A stretch of 64,000 nucleotides of DNA from Natronoflexus pectinivorans (GCF_004345615.1 NZ_SLWK01000004.1:1-64000), one strand, 5' to 3'. Positions 45,720-55,499 are shown, numbered from the stretch's first letter. Notes: a model not told the origin generated them from the sequence alone. Program-made: numbers and translations.

Positions 45720-48167
45720 CTACTCACCTGCCATATTTTCGGCAATTCTGGTTCGTACAGCATTTGTTATATGTTCATAACTGTTATCGCCGGGATACAC
45801 CGGCTGTAAAAATTCCACCCGCACTTTTTTCCAGAAGCGCGGAAAGATACTTCCCTTAGGCAAGGCGTCATAAGCTCCTTCAATGGATACAGGAACAACA
45901 GGAATATTTAATTCCCGACTTAAAATAGCGAATGTTTTTTTAAACTCTCCCAAACGACCTGATTCACTTCGAGTTCCTTCAGGGAATATGATAAGGTTTC
46001 TTTCTCGTTTCAGAACTTCAGCCATTTTTTGAATAGATTCCTTTAGATTCCGATTTAAATCCACCACAATGACATTATTCCGATTGGCCAAAAATTTGAG
46101 AAATGGCTTTTTAACGTGCTGAGCTTTGGCGTAAAAGTAGGTCTTGCGAATTTGTCTTGTCCGTAATAATGCAGATACAAACAAACCGTCAAAATAACTT
46201 TGGTGATTCGGAGCTATGATGCAAGGTCCGGCAGGTATGTTTTCAACTCCACGGGAACGAAAACGGAAAAACAGATGAAAAAAGAATCGGGATAACCTCA
46301 TCATAATCCGGGTTGAAAACCATGACACCGGCAATTTAAAACTAACCTTTTCGCGAATAATATCGGTCCAGTTTATTTTACCATCTTCCATTTTGGTTTT
46401 TTTCTCCGATACATGGTTCACCAATTTTTCAACTGTACCAAAACCGCTCAATTCAGCGGCTTCTATATCAACACCAAAATTCTGATTGATATACACCTGC
46501 AACCCTACTTTGTCCAAAGAATCCATTCCCAGGTCAAGTTCCAGATGATGTTGCGGGTATACCTTCTTATTTTTTTCGGAGGCAATAAAACCGGCTATCA
46601 TTTCAAACTCTTCGGATAATTCACCGCCTTCAAAAGCTTTTTCGGATTCATCCACGGTTGCAAAATCAGCAAGTTTAAATCTTTGCAGCTTACCAAGCCT
46701 TGTGCGAGGCAATTCTTCCCCTGTAATATAAAATCGCATGATTTTTTTATAGGAAGAGACCGCTTTATTAAGTGGTTCAATCACGTCGGACTGAATACGA
46801 GCATGCAAATCGTTCCCGGATAAATCCTCGGGAAGAATAACTGCATGCAACTGGTCCTCACTTAGAAAAACTCCACAATCACGTATCAGCTCAGATGTGA
46901 GAATCTTCTCCTCAAGTTCCACCGGATTGATGTTCTTTCCGTTGGAAAGAACAATGATTTCTTTTTTACGCCCTGTGATATACAAATATCCTTCATCATC
47001 AATATATCCAAGGTCGCCCGTGTACAACCATCCATCTTTCAAAACCTGCGCGGTTTCCTCAGGCCGGTTGTAGTAACCTTTCATAATATTTTTTCCCTTG
47101 GCTATAATTTCGCCGTCCACAACTTTGAGAGTCGTTCCAGGCAAAGCCTGCCCCGGCGAACCAATGCGAACCTTTCCGGGACGCGTGAAAGTCAGCATCG
47201 GTGCAGATTCAGTCATACCAAAACCTTCAAGAACCTCAAATCCTAAAGTCTGAAAATCACCACCAACTAACGGGTCGAGCGATGCACCACCGGAAACCAG
47301 GTGTTTTAAATGCCCACCAAACTTCTTGTGGACTGTGCCAAAGATTTTTCTTGAGAAAGCAGGCGAATTAACTCTTTTTGCCAAAGCAAAAAGAGTTTTG
47401 GCAATGGCACTTTTATTTATTTTATCAACAATTCCTTTACGAATGGCAGCGTACAATCGCGGCACTCCAATCAAAATGGTAATCTGATTTTGCTGTAAAG
47501 TATTGATGATATCTTCCGATGTCATGGACGGACTGATGGCCACTCGGCCTCCGACATACATGGGAGCCACCATGGTGCCAAGCAAAGGAAAAATATGGTG
47601 AAGCGGCAACAAAACCATCACCCTGGAATCTCGTGTATAAATAGGAATGATGTCTGCGACAGCTGTAACATTGGTCAATAAATTTTCATAGCTCAGCATA
47701 ACTCCCTTTGGACTACCGGTGGTACCGGAAGTATAGATAATAACAGCAGTATCATCAGGATTAACTTCGGGGAAATCATTGTCGGATATTTGTTCCGGCT
47801 GAAAAGCATCATGCTGGTCAATCTCTACAATTTTGGTAATGATACCGGACATTTCAACGGCTTTTTCTGCATCAGCTCGTTTTTGTGCCGAAACAAATAC
47901 TACAGAAGGCGAAGAATCCTTCAAGATATAGGAAACCTCTTCGACCGTAGCCATAAAATCAATGGGAATGGCTGTTCCGTTTTTTTTCCAAATGGAATAA
48001 AATGCATAAAACCATCCGGGACGATTTTCTGAATATATAACTGCATGTTCGCCCTTACCAATATCGTAAAGCGAAGAAAAGAGTTCTATTTTACCAAAAA
48101 AGTTAGAGTAGGTTATTTGTTCGTTGCCATATGATATAGCAACTTTGGAGCCATGATTTTTCAGCAT
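45720..48167 (-). CDS. Three-domain acyl-activating enzyme: AMP ligase, ACP, acyltransferase
   Basis: This 815-residue fusion has an AMP-forming ligase at about 1-505 (IIYTSGTTGSPKG at 143-155, YTGDLGYIDDEGYLYITGRKK motif area at 382-402), an acyl-carrier-like domain at about 518-590 with attachment Ser550 in LGMDSLDKV, and a PlsC-type acyltransferase at about 620-815 (NHQSYFD, His655-Asp660; FPEGTR 728-733). It could activate a fatty acid, load it onto its own carrier arm and transfer it to a lysophospholipid, like Aas but with a built-in ACP. No signal; likely inner-membrane associated. Confidence 0.85.
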   Translation of the reverse strand: MLKNHGSKVAISYGNEQITYSNFFGKIELFSSLYDIGKGEHAVIYSENRPGWFYAFYSIWKKNGTAIPIDFMATVEEVSYILKDSSPSVVFVSAQKRADAEKAVEMSGIITKIVEIDQHDAFQPEQISDNDFPEVNPDDTAVIIYTSGTTGSPKGVMLSYENLLTNVTAVADIIPIYTRDSRVMVLLPLHHIFPLLGTMVAPMYVGGRVAISPSMTSEDIINTLQQNQITILIGVPRLYAAIRKGIVDKINKSAIAKTLFALAKRVNSPAFSRKIFGTVHKKFGGHLKHLVSGGASLDPLVGGDFQTLGFEVLEGFGMTESAPMLTFTRPGKVRIGSPGQALPGTTLKVVDGEIIAKGKNIMKGYYNRPEETAQVLKDGWLYTGDLGYIDDEGYLYITGRKKEIIVLSNGKNINPVELEEKILTSELIRDCGVFLSEDQLHAVILPEDLSGNDLHARIQSDVIEPLNKAVSSYKKIMRFYITGEELPRTRLGKLQRFKLADFATVDESEKAFEGGELSEEFEMIAGFIASEKNKKVYPQHHLELDLGMDSLDKVGLQVYINQNFGVDIEAAELSGFGTVEKLVNHVSEKKTKMEDGKINWTDIIREKVSFKLPVSWFSTRIMMRLSRFFFHLFFRFRSRGVENIPAGPCIIAPNHQSYFDGLFVSALLRTRQIRKTYFYAKAQHVKKPFLKFLANRNNVIVVDLNRNLKESIQKMAEVLKRERNLIIFPEGTRSESGRLGEFKKTFAILSRELNIPVVPVSIEGAYDALPKGSIFPRFWKKVRVEFLQPVYPGDNSYEHITNAVRTRIAENMAGE

Positions 48168-48351
48168 AAATAAAAATTAAAAACGAATTGCAAAAATAGT
48201 AAAATCATATGATTTAACGCACACAACCGTCATATCCTTTAAACAATTATCAGTCCAACAATGTTTTATACAAAACAGGGCTGCATTTTTAACTTAACTT
48301 TAACATGCTAAGCGCATAATTTCAAAACAATTTACGTAATATTGTACTTGT

Positions 48352-48843
48352 ATGAAAGGTTTAAACCAAATATTGTCCTACGTAACACTGGCATTCTTCG
48401 TGCCGGCAATAATAGGTTTCGCCCTTATTCATCATTACTGTACCGGTTGCGAATGTCAGAAAAACGAAACTACGTTCATTTTTCTTACGCTCGATTCTGA
48501 CAGCAAGGATTTATGCCAAAGTTGCGATGTAACATCAGCAGACAGTTGTTGTTCCGTTGAAAAAAATCACGAAAATCAGCATGGATGCAATGACCTCGAC
48601 AGTGAGCATGAGCATAAAAGCGATGTAAACCTCAAGAAACTGGATGAGCCTACCACCTTCCCATCGGTAAAACCATTGCCTAATCCCGTTGAAATTGAAA
48701 ATATGTTCATGATTTCTGCTTTGTTTCTTGCGGAAAATGATATTAAAATTATCTACGATTCAAATTATGCCAATGGTCCACCGGATTTTGGTGTAAAAAC
48801 CTGTAATCAACTACTTACATTGAATTGTGTTTTCAGATTATGA
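48352..48843 (+). CDS. HYC_CC_PP family protein, likely metal-related
   Basis: This 163-residue protein has a signal/anchor segment at about 7-25 and the family hallmarks HHYC (27-30, followed by TGCEC), CC within DSCCSVEKNH (about 65-74) and PPDFG near the C-terminus. The Cys/His-rich middle (HENQHGCND, EHEHK) suggests copper or other soft-metal binding. It is the first gene of a three-gene cluster with a TonB receptor and an HMA protein. The function of the family is not established. Confidence 0.8.
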   Translation: MKGLNQILSYVTLAFFVPAIIGFALIHHYCTGCECQKNETTFIFLTLDSDSKDLCQSCDVTSADSCCSVEKNHENQHGCNDLDSEHEHKSDVNLKKLDEPTTFPSVKPLPNPVEIENMFMISALFLAENDIKIIYDSNYANGPPDFGVKTCNQLLTLNCVFRL

Positions 48844-48915
48844 TGATGCATTCATATGCTGCGGCATTTGATTTCTCTACTTTATGCATTATCAACTTGA
48901 AAACACATTGTAAAA

Positions 48916-51162
48916 ATGAAATCTATATTTCTTCTGCTTATATTCTCAGTTAGCATATCTGTTCAGGCACAGCAGTATGTTTCGGGAAAAGTATTTGACA
49001 AAAGCAATGGCCGGAACGAGGCCATTGCCGGAGCAAATCTGCACTGGTCAGGGACTTCCACAGGAACATCGACCGACCATAATGGATTCTTCTCTATCCC
49101 TTTCAAAACCGACAATGGCCAACTGGTAGTCAGTTTTGTTGGTTTAAAACCGGATACAGTCCGGATATCCTCACCCGCTGAGAATCTTGAACTATTTCTC
49201 ACCGATGAAACCGAACTGGATGAAGTAATCATAGCAGCAAGGCAACCTGGAACTCACATTTCACGGTTAAACCCCATAACAACCGTAAATATAACGAGTG
49301 CAGAACTTTGCAAAGCAGCGTGTTGCAGCCTGGCCGAAAGTTTTGAAACAAACGCTTCTGTTGATGTGGCATACACCGATGCCGCTACGGGAGCCCGGCA
49401 GATTCAACTTTTAGGTTTGTCTGGAACTTACGTTCAAATGCTGACCGAAAACATGCCAAACAGCCGAGGTTTATCCAACTCCTTTGGTCTCGACTTTGTT
49501 CCCGGGCCCTGGATGGAGTCCATACAGGTATCAAAAGGAGCTGCATCTGTAACAAATGGTTATGAATCACTTACAGGACAAATAAACGTGCAGTACAAAA
49601 CACCGGCCACTTCCGAAAGGCTGTTCGTTAATGGGTTTACCAGTTCCAGCGGCAGGTTCGAATCCAACGTTAACGGATACTTTGACCTGAACAACCGATG
49701 GTCAACAGCAATTTTGGCCCATGCATCAACCGACTCACAAAAAAATGACCATACCGACAATAATTTTCTGGATGAACCACTTACCACCCGGTATGTTTTT
49801 CTAAATAGATATGAATTCAGGCCTTCTCCAAACATCTTTACCCAATTTGGAATAAAGATTCTGGATGAAGAGCGCACCGGTGGTCAGATGGATTTCAATC
49901 GCAATACCAGTCCATTTTCGCAAGATGCATACGGAATAACCGTTGATTCACGCAATTTCCAAGGATTCTTTAAAACTGGGTATATCTTCCCGGGAAACGA
50001 GGAGCAAAGCGTGGCCATCGTAACAAACTTCACCCACTACGACCATGAATCCATGTATGGACGAAGATTCTACGATGCAACTCAGAACTATTTTGCCGGA
50101 AACCTTATTTTTTCATCTTACTTTACCGATGCAGAAAGACATCGATATACTACCGGTATAAGTTATATGTATGATGAGTTAAGAGAGTCACTTTATGGTG
50201 ACATCAACAGCGATGCGATTCCGCACGGAAATCGCATCGAACAGGTTGGAGGCGCATATTTTCAGTACACTTACACCCTACCCGAGCGGTTAACTTTGTT
50301 AACCGGGTTCCGTGGCGACCATCACAACATGTATGGCACTTTTTTCACACCAAGGGTTCATATTCGTTACACACCTCACGAGAATTATGTCATCAGACTT
50401 TCAGGAGGAAGAGGTTATCGCACACCAAACACATTGGCAGAGAACAACCCGATTCTGGCCTCATCCCGCGCCATCTATATTGCCGATGCCATAACCCAGG
50501 AAAAAGGGTGGAACTATGGAATCAACCTGACCAATTACATCAATATTGGATTGCGTGAAATAACTCTGAACCTTGAATACTATCGTACAGAATTTTCCAA
50601 TCAGCTGGTGATGGATTTAGACAGAGCCTACAACGAGGTTCATTTTTATAACTTGGATGGGAAATCATACTCCAACGTATTCCAGATTGAAGCATTTACT
50701 GAAATATTCAGAGGTCTAGACATGGTTGCTGCCTGGCGTGTAAACGATGTAAAAATAACAACCAATGAAACTTTGCAACGCAAAGCATTACAGAGCAAAT
50801 ACCGAGGAATGCTTAATTTTTCCTACGCAACACCGTTACCACGTTGGCAATTGGATTTCACAACTCAATTCAACGGCCCCGGCAGAATTCCGGAACAAAA
50901 CCCACATGTGAACCATGAACACATGAATATGACAGACAGATTTGGTTCATATCAGATTTACAATGCACAAATCACTCGTTATTTCAGAAACTGGGACTTT
51001 TACCTGGGAGCTGAAAACATTGGAAACTTTAAACAACACAACCCAATTGTAGACCCGCAAAATCCATTTGGAGACAACTTTGACAGTTCTTTGGTTTGGG
51101 GACCGCTGATGGGAAGAAAATTCTATTTTGGATTTAGATACAGAATTAACAGAGATGCATAA
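48916..51162 (+). CDS. TonB-dependent receptor, metal-linked type
   Basis: This 748-residue outer-membrane receptor has a signal peptide at 1-18, a carboxypeptidase-regulatory-like domain at about 20-105 and a plug at about 115-235 containing an unusual CC pair in LCKAACCSLAESFETNASVD (about 133-152). The rest is a beta-barrel. Receptors with this Cys-Cys plug segment occur next to HYC_CC_PP and HMA proteins in Bacteroidota and are likely copper or copper-chelate transporters; this is inference from context. Confidence 0.88.
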   Translation: MKSIFLLLIFSVSISVQAQQYVSGKVFDKSNGRNEAIAGANLHWSGTSTGTSTDHNGFFSIPFKTDNGQLVVSFVGLKPDTVRISSPAENLELFLTDETELDEVIIAARQPGTHISRLNPITTVNITSAELCKAACCSLAESFETNASVDVAYTDAATGARQIQLLGLSGTYVQMLTENMPNSRGLSNSFGLDFVPGPWMESIQVSKGAASVTNGYESLTGQINVQYKTPATSERLFVNGFTSSSGRFESNVNGYFDLNNRWSTAILAHASTDSQKNDHTDNNFLDEPLTTRYVFLNRYEFRPSPNIFTQFGIKILDEERTGGQMDFNRNTSPFSQDAYGITVDSRNFQGFFKTGYIFPGNEEQSVAIVTNFTHYDHESMYGRRFYDATQNYFAGNLIFSSYFTDAERHRYTTGISYMYDELRESLYGDINSDAIPHGNRIEQVGGAYFQYTYTLPERLTLLTGFRGDHHNMYGTFFTPRVHIRYTPHENYVIRLSGGRGYRTPNTLAENNPILASSRAIYIADAITQEKGWNYGINLTNYINIGLREITLNLEYYRTEFSNQLVMDLDRAYNEVHFYNLDGKSYSNVFQIEAFTEIFRGLDMVAAWRVNDVKITTNETLQRKALQSKYRGMLNFSYATPLPRWQLDFTTQFNGPGRIPEQNPHVNHEHMNMTDRFGSYQIYNAQITRYFRNWDFYLGAENIGNFKQHNPIVDPQNPFGDNFDSSLVWGPLMGRKFYFGFRYRINRDA

Positions 51163-51183
51163 AAGCTGTTTAAATTTTATATT

Positions 51184-51507
51184 ATGATACGAAAAACATT
51201 ATTACTTACAGGTCTGGCATTTATGCTTGCATTTACAGCATCGGCACAGCGAAGCAACCAGGAGTCAACCACATTTTCGGTTAATATCGATTGCCAAAAT
51301 TGTGTAAACAGAATTACCAATCAACTGGCTTTTGAAAGAGGTGTTCGTGACCTGAGTTTTGACCTTGAAGCTCAAACCGTTGAAGTAACTTATCGCAACA
51401 ACCGAACCGATAAGGAAAAACTGGCAGAGAAAATCAGAGAATTAGGGTTTGAGGTGAAAGAGAAAAAGGAAGAGGGGGATAAAGCCAAAGCCAAAGATTC
51501 AGAATAA
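51184..51507 (+). CDS. Exported heavy-metal-associated (HMA) domain protein
   Basis: This 107-residue protein has a signal peptide at 1-21 and one HMA fold at about 28-95. The metal site is IDCQNC (Cys37, Cys40). The C-terminal tail is rich in Lys and Glu. It begins 21 bp after the TonB receptor gene, so it is co-transcribed. As a periplasmic copper chaperone it would accept metal from the receptor. Confidence 0.9.
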   Translation: MIRKTLLLTGLAFMLAFTASAQRSNQESTTFSVNIDCQNCVNRITNQLAFERGVRDLSFDLEAQTVEVTYRNNRTDKEKLAEKIRELGFEVKEKKEEGDKAKAKDSE

Positions 51508-51530
51508 AAGTTTCAAAAAATCATAAAAGC

Positions 51531-51557
51531 ACACAAAACTCGTATTGAGTTTTGTGT
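51531..51557. terminator. Terminator downstream of the metal cluster
   Basis: An 11-bp stem (ACACAAAACTC with GAGTTTTGTGT) and 5-base loop lies 24 bp past the HMA gene; the convergent FAH gene ends at 51615. Confidence 0.7.
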
Positions 51558-51614
51558 GTATATGTGCTTTAGAATGTTATATTACTTCAAAAAAACTCAC
51601 CATCTAATATTCTC

Positions 51615-52226
51615 CTATTTCACCATAAAATCAAAGAAACATTTATCCTCAATAAATCCTTGCAGTTTATCGTTAATTTTAACCGCTCCCACGCCTGCCG
51701 GGGTTCCGGTGTAAATTAAATCTCCAATTTTCAGAGTAAAATATTTTGAAACATGACTTATAATTTGGTCGATGCTATAAATCATATCTCTTGTATTGCC
51801 CGATTGCCTTACCTCTCCGTTTACAATCAGTGAAAAATTCAAATTTTTCAAATCAGGGTAGTCCGATTTTGGAACAAAGTCGGATAATACAGCAGAGCCG
51901 TCAAACGCCTTACATTTTTCCCATGGAAGACCCTTAGAGCGCAGTTCGTCCTGCAAATCGCGAGCGGTAAAATCAACACCCAATGCAATCTCTTCATAAT
52001 AGCGATTTGCGAACCTCTCCTCTATGTTTTTCCCCAATTTATTAATTCGAACGACAACCTCTACCTCATGATGAAACTCTTTGGCAAAGCCAGGGAGAAA
52101 AAAGGGATTGTTGTTTCTGAGCAGTGCCGAATCGGGTTTTGAAAAAACAACAGGTTCGGCAGGAAGAGGATTTTTCAACTCTTTGGCATGCTCTTCATAG
52201 TTACGCCCAATACATAATATCTTCAT
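51615..52226 (-). CDS. Fumarylacetoacetate hydrolase family protein
   Basis: This 203-residue short-form FAH protein resembles YcgM and FAHD1. Metal ligands are expected in HHEVEVVV (Glu at about 53 and 55) and GVDFTARDLQ (Asp at about 84), and YTGTPAGVG (about 171-179) is the family signature. Members hydrolyse acylpyruvates or decarboxylate oxaloacetate; the substrate here is undetermined. A single gene. Confidence 0.88.
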   Translation of the reverse strand: MKILCIGRNYEEHAKELKNPLPAEPVVFSKPDSALLRNNNPFFLPGFAKEFHHEVEVVVRINKLGKNIEERFANRYYEEIALGVDFTARDLQDELRSKGLPWEKCKAFDGSAVLSDFVPKSDYPDLKNLNFSLIVNGEVRQSGNTRDMIYSIDQIISHVSKYFTLKIGDLIYTGTPAGVGAVKINDKLQGFIEDKCFFDFMVK

Positions 52227-52266
52227 CGGAATATGATTTAAACTGAAAAATCTACCCTACTTAGAG

Positions 52267-52432
52267 ACTGTTTAAAATTATTAAATAGATTTTTAGATGT
52301 TAGATTTTAGACCGATAGACAAGACAAAATAGAAAACCAGTTGTGTCTAATTATCTTTATAAACTATTCTATCTGTCTAAATTCTAATGATCTATAATCT
52401 ATAGAATTCTTTGAAAACTAAATTTAAACAGT
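52267..52432. repeat. TTAGA-type dispersed repeat, copy 2, with inverted ends
   Basis: Bounded by ACTGTTTAAA (52267-52276) and its exact reverse complement TTTAAACAGT (52423-52432). The interior shares CGATAGACAAGACAAAA and GAAAACCAGTT with copy 1 at 45608. The right end touches the stop codon of the exonuclease gene. Confidence 0.65.
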
Positions 52433-53202
52433 TACTTATTATTAAACTGACGCAGTTTAATATTTGTCAAAACCTTTTTGGTGTATAGCGGAAAATCGCC
52501 ATTCATCATCCAACCGTAATATCCGGGGTCTTTTTCCAAAACATCTGTTACTTTAACCCCCTTGTACTTTCCAAAATTAAACACCTCCTCATCTTTATCG
52601 TTAAAAATAATGCGACCTGCAAAATCAGCATTTTTATTGTGTGATGAAAAGTCAGACAAAAAAGAAATATCATTTTGCAACTCATTATATCTCCCCAACT
52701 GAGCCTTTAGAACTTCATAAGTTGCACGCGTATCGGCTTCTGCACTGTGCGCATCCTCAAGCGTTTTATCACAATAGAATTTGTAAGCAGCTTCGAGTGT
52801 CCGTTTTTCCATTTTATGAAATATGGTCTGCACGTCAATAAAATGGCGCTTCTTCATTTCAAAATCCACCTCGGCTCTTATGAATTCTTCAGCCAAAAGT
52901 GGAATATCAAACTTATTGGAATTAAAACCTCCAATATCACAACCCTCCATAAACTTTGACAATTCTTTGGCTATCAATTTAAACGTAGGACAATCCCTTA
53001 CATCCTCATCATAAATACCATGAATTTCGGAGGTTTTTTTGGGAATTGGCATTTCAGGGTTTACTCTGAAATGCTTTGACTCTTCAGTTCCATTGGGATG
53101 AATCTTCAAAATTGCAATCTCTACAATCCGATCTGTTGCAATATTAATTCCGGTAGTTTCCAAATCAAAAAAAACAATCGGATTTTTAAGGTTTAATTCC
53201 AT
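52432..53202 (-). CDS. 3'-5' exonuclease, DnaQ-like (DEDDh)
   Basis: This 256-residue protein has an N-terminal exonuclease at about 8-170: Exo I FFDLETTG (Asp13, Glu15), Exo II FNSNKFDIPLL (Asp at about 99) and Exo III HSAEADTRA. The C-terminal domain (about 205-256) contains FGKYKGVKVTDVLEKDPGYY, a DUF3820-like segment. It acts in DNA or RNA trimming. Not a polymerase subunit in length. Confidence 0.88.
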   Translation of the reverse strand: MELNLKNPIVFFDLETTGINIATDRIVEIAILKIHPNGTEESKHFRVNPEMPIPKKTSEIHGIYDEDVRDCPTFKLIAKELSKFMEGCDIGGFNSNKFDIPLLAEEFIRAEVDFEMKKRHFIDVQTIFHKMEKRTLEAAYKFYCDKTLEDAHSAEADTRATYEVLKAQLGRYNELQNDISFLSDFSSHNKNADFAGRIIFNDKDEEVFNFGKYKGVKVTDVLEKDPGYYGWMMNGDFPLYTKKVLTNIKLRQFNNK

Positions 53203-53400
53203 ATCAATATTAGTTTAAGAAAACAAAAATAATCAATCGGATTACTTTTCCCCAATAATTTGGCATTTTCCACATTTCGTAATTAATTGATTAAAACAAT
53301 TGTATTTTTCGCTGAACTGTATAAATTTGTATCTGAAGAAACCAAACCTTGGCCTGAATCTGATAATTAGCCTTTTGTTATATAATTAACTTCAACCAAA

Positions 53401-54078
53401 TTGGAATCAATACTTCAACTTGATACAGACATTCTTATATACTTAAACAGCATAAGAAGTCTACTTTGGGACAATTTCTTCTGGATATATACCAGTACCA
53501 TCATCTGGGTTCCTTTATACATTGCCATTGCTTACGTACTTTTTAAAAGAATGGGATGGCAGGCAGTTTGGGTTCTGTTGGCAGTTGGGTTAACCATTAC
53601 CTTGTGTGACCAAATATCCAGTTCAATACTAAAACCATTGTTTGCACGGCCCCGGCCTACAAGGGAACCACATCTTGAAGGCATACTTCAGCTGATTAAT
53701 GACTACCGAGCCGGTCGATTTGGTTTTGTTTCCGGACATGCAACCAACTCTTTTGGTCTTGCCATATTTCTCTCGCTGATATTTAGAAAAAATCACTTCA
53801 CAGCATTTATCTATATTTGGGCATCACTAAATGCCTATTCGCGAATCTATTGTGGAGTTCACTACCCGGGAGATATTCTTGGAGGGATTATCTTAGGAAC
53901 ATCGATTGGTTGGGGTGTATATAAACTTTATGAATACATTACCATTCGACACCCAAAAATAAAAAGCATTAGGGAAACAAAATTCGGCTCAGAAGTCCAA
54001 TTTGCCGTTGCTGTTGGCGTATTATCATTTGTAATGATTTTTCTCTCTTCCAAAATTCTACTGAAAATCATGGGTTAA
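53401..54078 (+). CDS. PAP2-family membrane phosphatase
   Basis: This 225-residue protein is read from TTG 53401, as no in-frame ATG gives the full first helix. The three PAP2 motifs are KPLFARPRP (motif 1), GHATNSFG (motif 2) and RIYCGVHYPGD (motif 3) with the catalytic His. About six membrane helices. Likely acts on undecaprenyl pyrophosphate or phosphatidylglycerophosphate. The alternative start is uncertain. Confidence 0.82.
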   Translation: MESILQLDTDILIYLNSIRSLLWDNFFWIYTSTIIWVPLYIAIAYVLFKRMGWQAVWVLLAVGLTITLCDQISSSILKPLFARPRPTREPHLEGILQLINDYRAGRFGFVSGHATNSFGLAIFLSLIFRKNHFTAFIYIWASLNAYSRIYCGVHYPGDILGGIILGTSIGWGVYKLYEYITIRHPKIKSIRETKFGSEVQFAVAVGVLSFVMIFLSSKILLKIMG

Positions 54079-54331
54079 ACAAGGCTTAGTTTCACTACTG
54101 TGCGGTTAAAATAGAATTAATCCAAAAACTTGAGTTAAGACTCCTTTCCGCATGGCAGAATTCAGCGTGATAGGTGCTTATGTTTTAATTGGATTATCAT
54201 ACAACCTAAACTAAAACAAGATTAATTAATATTTGTTAATTACAACGGAATTCTTGTTAATAAATTATTAAATACTGAAAGGTTTTGCTATCTTTAAAAA
54301 CGATCAATAACCTTTTTAAAACCTTTCAATC

Positions 54332-54601
54332 ATGAGTACTACAATAACATTTAATCAGCTGAGGAGGATCAAGGATAGCCTCCCAGAAGGCGCAACACGT
54401 ACGATCGCCGAAAATTTAAACCTCGACGTAGAAACAGTTCGCAACTATTTTGGAGGGGCCAACTACGATCGGGGTAAGAGTGTAGGGATACATATAGAAC
54501 AAGGGCCCGACGGTGGCATTGTTGAACTGGATGACACCACCATCCTGGATATGGCACAAGATATCCTGGCTGGAAAAGTTAAAATTACTGTACCGGTTTA
54601 G
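54332..54601 (+). CDS. Small HTH-like DNA-binding protein
   Basis: This 89-residue protein has an N-terminal helix-turn-helix-like stretch (residues 7-40, IAENLNLDVETVRNYFGG) and a C-terminal acidic tail. It is similar in layout to small conserved Bacteroidota proteins annotated as DNA-binding. The target is unknown. A single gene with a very strong terminator, which suggests high expression. Confidence 0.75.
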   Translation: MSTTITFNQLRRIKDSLPEGATRTIAENLNLDVETVRNYFGGANYDRGKSVGIHIEQGPDGGIVELDDTTILDMAQDILAGKVKITVPV

Positions 54602-54618
54602 AAAAACATAATAGCTTA

Positions 54619-54659
54619 AAAAGTAAAGGGTGAGTTTTTTAATCTCACCCTTTACTTTT
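54619..54659. terminator. Strong bidirectional terminator
   Basis: A 16-bp perfect stem (54619-54634 with 54644-54659) with a 9-base loop and A/T tracts on both sides, between convergent genes. Confidence 0.85.
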
Positions 54660-54680
54660 ATATTTCATTTTTAATTATTG

Positions 54681-55409
54681 CTACTCTTGGTTAATAACTC
54701 CTCCACTTGAGCTTGAAAAGCTGGTAGATGTCGCATTCCCTTTGAGTGCAACCCGACCTCCTGAACTAGCCTTTGCAACCACTTTTTCAGTTACTGTAAA
54801 CGAAACATTGCCACCGGAACTTGCTGATAAATCAGCTTCCTGACTCTCCATGGATGTACCTGAAATGTTTGCGCCACTGCTGGCACTACCTCTCACAATT
54901 TCGGAATTTCCCTGAATATTTACATTGGCACCTGATGAGGCATCAACTCTTAAAGATTTACAGTTGATATTCAAACGACAAAACGCTCCTGAAGATGCCT
55001 TAATCTGAAAATCATGAAGTTCAAACAAATCATCGCTTTTCGCCTGTGCACCTGAAGAGACTGTCAACTCATCCAGGCGGGTAAAAGAAACATAAACCTT
55101 AATAGGACCTGTTCTCGAACTACGAAACAGGCCTCGGCGTCTATTGTCAACTCCTATAACTAGTTTTCCATTTTTAGAGTCAGTTTTGATGCGATCAATC
55201 ACCGATTCTTTGGCTACAACAACCACAGAATGCTCATTTCCCTGAGTCATCAATAGTTCTATACCGGAACTAACAGCAATGGCATGAAACGGGGTAACTT
55301 GTCTATCTTGTTCAAGAAGCCGATCATTATCATTTGTAGCATATACACATGAACAAAAGTTTACAAAGACCAGTGCTACATCGATCAGAATTGAGTTAAT
55401 CTTTTTCAT
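54681..55409 (-). CDS. GIN-domain (DUF2807) exported protein
   Basis: This 242-residue protein has a signal segment at about 1-25, with two Cys (FCSC) near its end, and a beta-helix-like GIN domain at about 38-240 with repeated ASSGA/SSGG turns spaced about 20 residues apart (at about 118, 140, 157, 176, 197 and 214). DUF2807 proteins are common in Bacteroidota and may bind cell-surface polymers; function unknown. Confidence 0.85.
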   Translation of the reverse strand: MKKINSILIDVALVFVNFCSCVYATNDNDRLLEQDRQVTPFHAIAVSSGIELLMTQGNEHSVVVVAKESVIDRIKTDSKNGKLVIGVDNRRRGLFRSSRTGPIKVYVSFTRLDELTVSSGAQAKSDDLFELHDFQIKASSGAFCRLNINCKSLRVDASSGANVNIQGNSEIVRGSASSGANISGTSMESQEADLSASSGGNVSFTVTEKVVAKASSGGRVALKGNATSTSFSSSSGGVINQE

Positions 55410-55499
55410 AATTTTAATCTGTCAGAATTTATACTATACCAGTTATATGAATAACCATATACAATATGACCAAAATCAGCATGAAAAAGTTACAGCAAA

